Positions 29,431 through 37,045 of a stretch of DNA of 64,000 nucleotides are shown here, piece by piece. This DNA comes from Halomonas sp. A40-4 (GTDB taxonomy: Bacteria > Pseudomonadota > Gammaproteobacteria > Pseudomonadales > Halomonadaceae), in the NCBI RefSeq assembly GCF_015767635.1, contig NZ_CP065230.1, positions 3,286,001-3,350,000 on the forward strand. Direction: 5' to 3'. Position numbers and translations under genes: made by a program. The notes beneath the pieces are model-generated. The model made no database searches and had not been told where the DNA came from. It saw only the letters and a list, made by a program, of their open reading frames with translations. Position 1 is the first letter of the stretch, and each line of letters starts with the position of its first letter.

Positions 29431-30780
29431 CTAAGAGGATGCCTGCCAGTTCAGGGCGGCCTGGCGACCACGCGCTTCATTTACCCTTGCGCAAACCAGC
29501 ATCGCCACGCCAAACAATACCGCGCACAGCAGAATAGATGCCTGGAGACCGACCAAGGCCTGCAACCCTCCCAGCAGCACAATCCCGATGACACCTGCCA
29601 GCTTGTTGGCCAGCCCCCAAAAGCCAAAGAACTCCGCTGACTTGGTCGTTGGCGAGAATAAACCGACCAGCGCGCGGCTTGCCGATTGACTGGAACCCAG
29701 GCTCAGCCCGGCTAAACACCCCACGAACAAGAAGACATACTGAGGTTGCCATTGCCATTCAGTGACCTGGTTCACCCAGTCGGTGAACTGCGGGGTCAGC
29801 CAGATAGCCAGAATGGCGGCGATCCACAGCCCCAGAGTAATCTGATAGGTACGCTTGGCACCCAGCCGGTCCTGAATCCAACCAAACCCTAACGCCCCGG
29901 CGGCCGCCGTAATTTGCACAATAATGAACATGATATTGCGCACGCTTGCTTCCCAACCAATCACCTGGGCGCCGTAAATAAAGGCAAAGGCGATGATGAT
30001 GTACACCCCTGCCATCGAAAACAGCAGCGATACCAGAAACACCGACAGATCCCTGAAATGCTTCAGGTCATGAAAGGTAGCAGTGACGCGCCGACGCGCC
30101 GTATGCCAGTAGGATCCGCGATGCGGTTGCGGCATTGCCCGCTCTTTCAGCCATATGAAGGTGGGTATGGCGGCCACCAGGAAAAATCCAGCAGCGAAGG
30201 GACCTACCCAGCGAATGCGCTCGAAGTTATCAGCGCTTGCTTCGCCCAACACCACCAGCGTGAACCCCGCGGCAAAGAGCCCACCGATATAGCCCAGCGC
30301 CCAGCCAAACCCGGAGATCTTACCCAATGCCTCGGGAGGACCCAGCGAAGGCAGAAAGGCCGCGATAAATGACTCACCCATCGAGTAGGCATAGTTCGAA
30401 ATGATGATGAGTATGAGCCCGATGACCACATAGCCAGGCGCCACAAAATACAGCATAGCGGTCGTCGCAACCGTCGCCAGGTAGCTGAACAGCAGGAAGC
30501 GTTTCTTTTCTGCCCGCTCATCCATGATTGCGCCGCATAAGGGTGCGGTGACAACTACCAACAAATAACTGGTAGCCAGGGCGAGACTCCATAGCAGATT
30601 GGCAAGACGAAAGTTATCGCCGCGGTCACCCACAATCACGGTGGTAAACAATTCACCGAAAACCACAGTGATAATCAGCAAGGTATAGGCTTGGTTGGCA
30701 AAATCGAACATCGCCCAGCCAAAAATTTCACGACGCGAAGCGAAGCCTGAAGCAGCTTGGGTAGGTTGAGCGTGCACCAT
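29431..30780 (-). CDS. MFS transporter, UMF1/Atg22-like family
   Basis: Inner-membrane transporter of about 12 spans with the UMF1 (Atg22-like) N-terminal signature GWAMFDFANQAYTLLI and conserved motifs SYLLVVVTAPLCGAIMDERAEKKRF and GQ-like SLGSSQSASRALVGLFSP. In fungi Atg22 exports amino acids from the vacuole; bacterial substrates are mostly unknown. The chosen ATG 30780 has GAGA upstream; a GTG four codons earlier (30792) is possible. It diverges from the binding-protein operon. Confidence 0.85.
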   Translation of the reverse strand: MVHAQPTQAASGFASRREIFGWAMFDFANQAYTLLIITVVFGELFTTVIVGDRGDNFRLANLLWSLALATSYLLVVVTAPLCGAIMDERAEKKRFLLFSYLATVATTAMLYFVAPGYVVIGLILIIISNYAYSMGESFIAAFLPSLGPPEALGKISGFGWALGYIGGLFAAGFTLVVLGEASADNFERIRWVGPFAAGFFLVAAIPTFIWLKERAMPQPHRGSYWHTARRRVTATFHDLKHFRDLSVFLVSLLFSMAGVYIIIAFAFIYGAQVIGWEASVRNIMFIIVQITAAAGALGFGWIQDRLGAKRTYQITLGLWIAAILAIWLTPQFTDWVNQVTEWQWQPQYVFLFVGCLAGLSLGSSQSASRALVGLFSPTTKSAEFFGFWGLANKLAGVIGIVLLGGLQALVGLQASILLCAVLFGVAMLVCARVNEARGRQAALNWQASS

Positions 30781-30924
30781 GATGTCTCTCACCAGCTAAC
30801 AAGGTGCCAAGCGTATCAGGTTGGCGCACAAAAGCGACACGCCTATCGTTGGAAGAATAGAGGTGACAGTCGCGGCAGCTTGCTCTAAGTTTGATTGATC
30901 ATCTAATAACAGGGACGTTAATAC

Positions 30925-31728
30925 ATGAAGGAAGCGGGGGGAGTAAGGTGTCGTCGAAAGCCGATCGTCGGGCGCTGGCTAGCAGGCCTACTGTCGCTTC
31001 TCGCACCGCTGGCACTCGCTGGCGGCTCGTCTTCTGACCTGACGTCGCTCACCTTTGTTACCGAAGAATACCCTCCCTATAATTATCAGGACCCACAGAC
31101 TGGCCAATTGGAAGGCCGAGCGATCACGCTGCTTGAGTCAATACTTGAGCAGGCTGGCACACCTTTCAAGCGTGAGGATATTCTCTACTACCCTTGGATA
31201 CGCGGCTACGAGTTGGCGCAAAGTGAACCCAATACAGCGTTATTTTCGACCACCCGCACCCCTGCCCGAGAAGCACACTTCAAATGGGTAGGCCCCATCG
31301 CACGCGACCGGGTCGTACTGTTGACCTGGGATAACCAGGTCGCTCGGCTCGCGTCGCTGGAAGAGGCAATTGACAAGCGGTTGAGCATCACGGTGATTCG
31401 TGAAGATATTGGCGCTCAGGCGCTGCAAGAAGCCGACTACCCGGCCGAGTTACTCCGCCCGGCCATTGATAACCGCAGCGCCTTGCACATGTTACGTCGT
31501 GGGCGCGTCGATTTATGGGCCTACAGCGATGAAGTGGCGCGCTGGATCGCCACACAGGAAGGCGTTGAGGCCAGTCGATTGACTGCCGTGCATACGTTAA
31601 GCGAATCGGATTTATACTTTGCTTTCAACCCGGCCACGGCTCAAGACCTGATTAATCGCCTGCAGAAGGCCCTGGAGAATGTTCGTGCTGGACAAAAAGA
31701 CCGGGAGGCCGGCCATCATGCGAACTAA
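30925..31728 (+). CDS. Periplasmic substrate-binding protein (SBP_bac_3), first of a tandem pair
   Basis: A periplasmic binding protein of the amino-acid-binding type. A signal peptide (hydrophobic LAGLLSLLAPLALAGG, about residues 19-34) is followed by LTFVTEEYPPYNY, then PWIRGYELAQ, FSTTRTPAREAHFKWVGP and a hinge/second-lobe region. There is no lipobox cysteine, so it should be soluble. No ABC permease or ATPase genes are nearby; the next genes are a paralogue and a membrane diguanylate cyclase, and all overlap. This suggests a sensing rather than a transport role. Ligand unknown. Confidence 0.82.
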   Translation: MKEAGGVRCRRKPIVGRWLAGLLSLLAPLALAGGSSSDLTSLTFVTEEYPPYNYQDPQTGQLEGRAITLLESILEQAGTPFKREDILYYPWIRGYELAQSEPNTALFSTTRTPAREAHFKWVGPIARDRVVLLTWDNQVARLASLEEAIDKRLSITVIREDIGAQALQEADYPAELLRPAIDNRSALHMLRRGRVDLWAYSDEVARWIATQEGVEASRLTAVHTLSESDLYFAFNPATAQDLINRLQKALENVRAGQKDREAGHHAN

Positions 31729-32449
31729 CCCAATACAACAACGCATCGCGTCATGCTGGCGGTCTTTGCTTGCTACGTTATTGCTGGCCCTGAGCCAGCC
31801 ACTCAGCGCGACACCGCTGATCATCAATACCGAAGATTACCCACCCTTCAATTACCCAAGCGAGCAAGGACAGATCATGGGTAGTGCCACCCAGGTGCTG
31901 CGCGAGGCATTGCAGGCGGCAGATATTGACGCGGAGTTTCGGGTGCTGCCCTGGGCACGGGCCTATACGGCTGCACGCCTGCGCGAGCAACACTGCGTTT
32001 ACTCGACCACCCGCACCACTGAGCGCGAGGCGCTCTTTCGCTGGGCGGGGCCGCTGGCTATCAACGAGTGGGCAGCATTCAGCCTTGCTGGCCGGGATAT
32101 CCAGGCGAGTTCAATACAAGAACTGGCTCACTTTCGTGTGGGTAGCTTCCGCGAAGATGCGGTGGGTAATCATGTCGCTGCTCAGGGAGTCGACGTGCTG
32201 CGCGCACCGAATGAACGCGAAAACCTGGCGCGCCTGGACGCGGGACTCGTTGATGTCATCGTCACCGGCAAAGCCACCGGCGAGTTTCTGGCCAACGCGA
32301 AAAACGTGGCGTTACGGCACCTGTTTACGTTTTATCGCGCACCGCTTTATCTTGCCTGTCATCCCAGCGTATCCAAGGATCTGATCAAGCGGCTACAGCA
32401 CCACCTTCCTCCTCTCGGCGAGGCGCGCGGAGTTTCGCGCCATGAATAA
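31718..32449 (+). CDS. Periplasmic substrate-binding protein (SBP_bac_3), second of pair
   Basis: Paralogue of the preceding gene: IINTEDYPPFNY, PWARAYTAARL and YSTTRTTEREALFRWAGP align with the same segments in the first copy, so the pair arose by tandem duplication. A signal peptide ends near the LSATPL segment. I place the start at ATG 31718 with GGAGG nine bases upstream; it overlaps the first gene by 11 bases. An in-frame start at 31679 would overlap more and lacks a site. The 3' end overlaps the cyclase by 8 bases. Predicted 243 residues. Confidence 0.8.
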   Translation: MRTNPIQQRIASCWRSLLATLLLALSQPLSATPLIINTEDYPPFNYPSEQGQIMGSATQVLREALQAADIDAEFRVLPWARAYTAARLREQHCVYSTTRTTEREALFRWAGPLAINEWAAFSLAGRDIQASSIQELAHFRVGSFREDAVGNHVAAQGVDVLRAPNERENLARLDAGLVDVIVTGKATGEFLANAKNVALRHLFTFYRAPLYLACHPSVSKDLIKRLQHHLPPLGEARGVSRHE

Positions 32450-33707
32450 AACTTCCATACCGTTGCGCTCGGGTAGCCTGACGTCCAAGCAAGCGCTGCT
32501 CACCATATTGCTGGCTATCTTGATCAGCGTTATTGCCGGCAGTGTAGAGTTGTTTAATCACGCCTTGTCGATGCGCCAGAATGTTGCCCAGCGTGTTGAA
32601 CAGCAGTTGGCTATCGTCAGCGGCGCTGCCGCCGAAGCCGCTTTTCAACTGAACCCTGACCTGGCTCACCAGATCGCCTATGGGTTATTCAGCGATAACG
32701 AAATTGCCGAAGTCGCCATCCGCGACGATTTCGGCAGCCCCCTGTCCGAGTTTGCTCCCACCGAGGCGGTTGAATCGAGTTGGTTAAGCCAGCGGCTGTT
32801 TGGCGATATGCTGCATTACCAGATTCCGCTGAATTATTACGTGGCCGTCGACTTACCCGAAGCCGTGGTGGGCGAGGTCGAACTTCGGCTTGATGAGCAG
32901 CGCCTTACCCAACAATTCCTTGATCGCAGTATATCGGTCGTTGGCTCCAGCGTGCTGGAAGCCTTTATACTCAGCCTGTTGATTATTGCCTTCTTCCATT
33001 ACTTTATTACCCGACCACTGCTCAAGGTCCACGACGCCATCGCGCATGCCGATCCTGAACGCCCCGGCGAGTGGGATAAACCGCAGTTGCGGGGCCACCG
33101 TCATGATGAGCTGGGGCATTTGGTCGACAGCCTTGACCACTTGCTGCAGGCCTTCCAACAAGGGTTGGACCAACGCGACCAACTCCACCACCTGTCGCAT
33201 ATTGATGGACTGACCGGTGTCGCCAACCGGCGGCATTTTGATCTGTTTTATCAACAGCAGTGGAAGCGCGCCAAGCGAGGTGCCCAACCCTTCTCGGTTA
33301 TCTTTATCGATATCGATAACTTTAAAGAATTTAACGACCATTACGGTCACGCCATGGGAGATGACACGCTTCGCGCGGTGGCACAGGTGTTGAATAACTG
33401 CATCGACCCGGCCCATGACCTGCTTGCACGCTATGGCGGAGAAGAGTTTGTCTGCGTCCTGCCCAATCAAGATGAAGCGGCCGCGCTTGACGTCGCCCAG
33501 CGTTTACGCCGGGCAGTGCTGTCTTTAGCCATTCCTCACGCTTACTCAAGTACGCATACCCACTTGACCGCCAGCATGGGGGTCGCCAGCACATCAGCCC
33601 AGACAACGCTCAGTGCAGCGGCACTGCTGGCACAGGCAGACCAGCACCTGTATCACGCCAAGCATCTGGGCCGAAACCGCATCGAAACCCGTTCGCGGAC
33701 AGCTTGA
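32442..33707 (+). CDS. Membrane HAMP-GGDEF diguanylate cyclase
   Basis: Probable c-di-GMP synthase with two membrane helices (about residues 18-36 and 172-190) enclosing a periplasmic domain of about 130 residues. A HAMP region (190-240) leads to a GGDEF domain with HIDGLTGVANRRHFD, FIDIDNFKEFND and the active site RYGGEEF (331-335). The inhibitory RxxD site is replaced by PAHD. It overlaps the second binding-protein gene by eight bases. The sensor domain could be read by the two periplasmic binding proteins. Confidence 0.88.
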   Translation: MNKTSIPLRSGSLTSKQALLTILLAILISVIAGSVELFNHALSMRQNVAQRVEQQLAIVSGAAAEAAFQLNPDLAHQIAYGLFSDNEIAEVAIRDDFGSPLSEFAPTEAVESSWLSQRLFGDMLHYQIPLNYYVAVDLPEAVVGEVELRLDEQRLTQQFLDRSISVVGSSVLEAFILSLLIIAFFHYFITRPLLKVHDAIAHADPERPGEWDKPQLRGHRHDELGHLVDSLDHLLQAFQQGLDQRDQLHHLSHIDGLTGVANRRHFDLFYQQQWKRAKRGAQPFSVIFIDIDNFKEFNDHYGHAMGDDTLRAVAQVLNNCIDPAHDLLARYGGEEFVCVLPNQDEAAALDVAQRLRRAVLSLAIPHAYSSTHTHLTASMGVASTSAQTTLSAAALLAQADQHLYHAKHLGRNRIETRSRTA

Positions 33708-33716
33708 ACGACCGGC

Positions 33717-33863
33717 TCACAGCCACCAGTGTGCGACGACAGCGGCAAGCCCGATCACCAGCGCCGTTATGACAGCGACACACACGGCATGGTCCAGCCA
33801 GCGATCAAAGGCAGCCCCTTTGGACTGCCGCCGTGTGGCTCCGTGCCGTGTTTGCCTGACCAT
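33717..33863 (-). CDS. 48-residue single-span membrane peptide downstream of BCCT gene
   Basis: On the minus strand, 26 bases after the BCCT stop, an ATG with AAGGG upstream opens a 48-codon frame. The product has a basic N-terminus (RQTRHGATRRQSKG), an Asp pair, and one hydrophobic helix (VCVAVITALVIGLAAVVA) ending HWWL. By the positive-inside rule the basic end should be cytoplasmic. I do not recognise a family. Position and orientation suggest co-transcription with the transporter and a possible accessory role. Confidence 0.55.
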   Translation of the reverse strand: MVRQTRHGATRRQSKGAAFDRWLDHAVCVAVITALVIGLAAVVAHWWL

Positions 33864-33889
33864 CAGTCGTTACCCTTCATGGGACACCT

Positions 33890-35515
33890 TCAGTGATTGA
33901 TACGCCGATTGACGACGTTGGGCGCACGGCGTAAACGCTCTTCTTCGCCTAGCTCTTCCGCTTCAAAAGCATCGGCCCCCACAGGCGTTTCACCGTGGCG
34001 ACGGTAGAGCTGGGTAAGCATCGCTTTACGGTCGGCACGCAGTTCGCGCACCAGCACGATCACCATCATATAGAGAATAAAGGTAAACGGCAGCGCGGAC
34101 AGCACCGCTGCCGATTGCAGGCCGGTCAGCCCGCCCGCCAAAATCAGGGTAAAGCAGATCGCGGCGATCAGCACACCCCACAACACCCGCTTGTAAAGCG
34201 GCGGATTGATAGAACCATTATCGGTCATTTGCGCCACGATGTAAGACGCCGAGTCGGCGGACGTCACCAGGAAAACAAAAATCAACATGATGGCAATGAG
34301 TGACAGCACGCCGGAAAACGGCATCAGTTCGAACATTTCAAATAACGCCACCGTAATATTGTCCTGGGTCGCCGCCGCCAGACCAATATTCTCACCGACA
34401 ATTTCCATGTTGAGCGCGGCGCCGCCAAATACACCAATCCACAAGCAGGCCAGTAGCGGCGGCACCAACAGCACGCCAAAGACATACTCCTTGATCGTAC
34501 GCCCCCTGGACACGCGGGCCACAAAGGTACCCACGAAAGGCGACCAGGCGATAACCCATGCCCAGTAGAAAATGGTCCAACTGCTCGCCCAGTTCTCATC
34601 GCTATACGGCGCGGTACGCAAACTCATACCGATAAAGTTTTGCAGATAATCGCCAATCCCGACCGTAATGGTCTCGAGAATCGCGACGGTCGGGCCGGTA
34701 AACAACACATAAAGCATCAGGCCAATGCACAGGATCATGTTCAGATTGGACAAACGCTTGATGCCTTTATCAAGGCCTGACCAAGTGGAAAGCATATAAG
34801 CGCAAAACATTACGAACAGGATGACGAACTGCCAAAAACCGTTTTCCGGCAGGCCAAAGACGGCATTCAACCCGCCATTCATCTGCAACACACCAAGGCC
34901 TAGCGAAGTCGCCACCCCCATGACCGTGGCCACTACAGCAAACACGTCCAGCCAGGAGGCGTAAGGACGTATTCTTGGGTGCTTCGCCGTGACCGATGAC
35001 AGAACCGAGGACACCAGCCCCGCCTGGCCCTTACGAAATTGGAAATAGGCAATGATCAAACCGACGACAGAAAACGCTGCCCACTGGTGAATCCCCCAGT
35101 TGAAATAGCTGTATTGGATCGCGTAGCGTGCCGAGGCTTCGCTTTCTGCGGTCACATCTCCGTAGGGCGGGTCAATGTAATGAAACATGGGTTCGGCCAT
35201 GCCGTAGAAAACCAGGCCTACGCCGAATCCGGCGGCCAGCAGCATGCTGATCCAGGAAAAGAAGGTATAGTTGGGCCGACTGTCCTGAGGCCCCAGGCGC
35301 ACCTTTCCGTATTTACTGAGCGCCAGGCCAAACAAAAACACCACAAAGCCAAACACGGAAAATAGGTAGAACCAGCCGAACAACTCGGTGATCGTCGCGA
35401 GTGCCGACTCTGCGGCACTGCCAAAACTTTCCGGGAAAGATGCGCCGACAACCACCAAGCCAAAAATGATCAGTGTCGATGCGATGAACACCGACTTTCC
35501 TCCATGATTTGCCAT
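33890..35515 (-). CDS. BCCT-family betaine/choline/carnitine-type transporter
   Basis: A 12-span secondary transporter, probably Na+-coupled uptake of a quaternary-ammonium compatible solute, important in halophiles. Family signatures are the glycine-rich LLAAGFGVGLVFYGMAEP and the Trp-rich WAWVIAWSPFVGTFVARVSRGRT. The GxGxG form of the first is that of sodium-coupled members rather than exchangers such as CaiT. The C-terminal tail is about 50 residues and charged. AGGG precedes the ATG. Substrate (betaine, choline or other) cannot be fixed by eye. Confidence 0.92.
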   Translation of the reverse strand: MANHGGKSVFIASTLIIFGLVVVGASFPESFGSAAESALATITELFGWFYLFSVFGFVVFLFGLALSKYGKVRLGPQDSRPNYTFFSWISMLLAAGFGVGLVFYGMAEPMFHYIDPPYGDVTAESEASARYAIQYSYFNWGIHQWAAFSVVGLIIAYFQFRKGQAGLVSSVLSSVTAKHPRIRPYASWLDVFAVVATVMGVATSLGLGVLQMNGGLNAVFGLPENGFWQFVILFVMFCAYMLSTWSGLDKGIKRLSNLNMILCIGLMLYVLFTGPTVAILETITVGIGDYLQNFIGMSLRTAPYSDENWASSWTIFYWAWVIAWSPFVGTFVARVSRGRTIKEYVFGVLLVPPLLACLWIGVFGGAALNMEIVGENIGLAAATQDNITVALFEMFELMPFSGVLSLIAIMLIFVFLVTSADSASYIVAQMTDNGSINPPLYKRVLWGVLIAAICFTLILAGGLTGLQSAAVLSALPFTFILYMMVIVLVRELRADRKAMLTQLYRRHGETPVGADAFEAEELGEEERLRRAPNVVNRRINH

Positions 35516-35676
35516 ACAACAACCCTGTTAAAATGAACTCGTTACGCTGCAAAGGAGCGTAACACCTGCGCCCTTGCTCTGCATGCAACGCGACTTTAAC
35601 TTATGGTCCAGCCAGGTGACTGAACTCTCCCCAACCGGTGTGTTCCAAGCAGTGACACCAAACGAGGGAGGCTTTC

Positions 35677-36051
35677 ATGCCCCACATGAATCGTGATCAA
35701 CGCAATGCCGCCTGGCAGGCCGCCCACCAGTGGCGCGCCCGGGCAACCCGGACTCAACCAAATGGCGTCATGGGTAGCTTGAAGCTGCTCTTTACCTGGC
35801 TGGCATTTGGCCTGTTAATGATTGTCGGCGTCGTGCTGGGTCTTTTTTTCCTGTTGGTGGGTTGGGCCATGATGCCCTTTGTCCGCCACAAGATGAAAAA
35901 ACGCATGGAGCAGATGCGCGCCCAACAGGCCCAGGACATTGGCGGCAACCATTCCGAACCTTCTTCAGGCTCTCGCCATCAGGATGTTCTCGAAGGACAG
36001 TATGAAATTAAAACTGAAACGGGCAAGAAAACTGACGATGGCGTTAGTTAG
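35677..36051 (+). CDS. Small membrane protein, unknown function
   Basis: A 124-residue protein with a strong GGGAGG ribosome binding site. It has a basic N-terminus (HQWRARATR), one long or two close hydrophobic helices (LLFTWLAFGLLMIVGVVLG and LFFLLVGWAMMPFV), a basic stretch (RHKMKKRMEQMRAQQ) and a hydrophilic C-terminal tail. I do not recognise the family. It diverges from the BCCT gene and converges with the AEC permease. Confidence 0.75.
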   Translation: MPHMNRDQRNAAWQAAHQWRARATRTQPNGVMGSLKLLFTWLAFGLLMIVGVVLGLFFLLVGWAMMPFVRHKMKKRMEQMRAQQAQDIGGNHSEPSSGSRHQDVLEGQYEIKTETGKKTDDGVS

Positions 36052-36089
36052 ATAGTGCTTGAATGCCCCCGTTTCCACGGCAGGTGGCT

Positions 36090-36983
36090 TTATTGGGGTG
36101 CATGAAGCCAGATAAAGGCCGCCGCCAGGGTAAGCGGCATTACCACCAGGCTGCCCAGGTTACCTATCAACACGATGGAAGCCACCTTGTGCGGCGACAG
36201 TCGATACTGCTCCGCAACCAGGTAATTCAACACGGCAGGCGGTAGCGCGCCGAACACCAGCAATACCGCCGCCTGAAGACTATTAAGCGGCAGCAGCACA
36301 ATCAGCGGTAGCGCAATGACCAGTCCCGACAGAGGACACAGCAAGGCGCCGAGCAGGCCGGTTCGCCAGTCGCTGAAATCGATATCCAGCAGCCGCACCC
36401 CGAGCGCAAACAGCATCAGCGGAATGCATACCCCACCCAGCATGTTCATTGCTTCTAAAAGCCAGTCGGGCAACGGCATTCCGCTAACGTTGACGGCCAA
36501 ACCCGCCAGACTCGCCGCGACAATCGGCATGCGCAGCAAACGCCACAGCGACGTGCGTGGATCAAGCATGTAGAGGCCGACCGAAAAATGCAGCAGCATT
36601 TCTATAATAAATACCACGACCGCCGCCGGAAGCGCTTCCTCTCCAAATGCCAGGACCAACAAGGGCACGCCCATGTTGCCGGAATTGTTGAACATCATCG
36701 GAGGTAGGAAGGTTTTGATATCCAGACCCAGCCAGCGTGCAACCGGCCACAACACCACCCCCGAGCCCAGCACAACGGCTACGGCGGCACTTGCCAGCCA
36801 GGCGTAATCGGCCAGTGGTGCCTGCCGGTCGGCCAGTACAGCGAACACCAGAAGCGGGACGAACAGCTCCATGTTCAGGGTATTCAAACTGCGAATATCC
36901 GGCGTGCGAAAGCGCCCATAGGCAGCACCCGCTCCCGCAATCAGAAAAACGGGCAGCAAGGTGCCAATAATATTACCGATCAT
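36090..36983 (-). CDS. AEC-family permease (auxin efflux carrier-like)
   Basis: A 297-residue inner-membrane protein with about ten helices in two five-helix repeats, typical of the AEC family. Recognisable segments are PPMMFNNSGNMGVPLLVLAFG (first repeat crossover) and LLPLNSLQAAVLLVFGALPPAVLNYLVAEQY (second). Bacterial members export or take up organic acids such as malate or malonate; the substrate here is unknown. GAGG precedes the ATG. It is the last minus-strand gene of the trmB-like to glnE run. Confidence 0.88.
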   Translation of the reverse strand: MIGNIIGTLLPVFLIAGAGAAYGRFRTPDIRSLNTLNMELFVPLLVFAVLADRQAPLADYAWLASAAVAVVLGSGVVLWPVARWLGLDIKTFLPPMMFNNSGNMGVPLLVLAFGEEALPAAVVVFIIEMLLHFSVGLYMLDPRTSLWRLLRMPIVAASLAGLAVNVSGMPLPDWLLEAMNMLGGVCIPLMLFALGVRLLDIDFSDWRTGLLGALLCPLSGLVIALPLIVLLPLNSLQAAVLLVFGALPPAVLNYLVAEQYRLSPHKVASIVLIGNLGSLVVMPLTLAAAFIWLHAPQ

Positions 36984-37045
36984 CGCGCGCCTCTACTCTT
37001 CTGCTTACCTGCTGTACTGTGTTCATCCACTGTCCTTGTCAGCCT

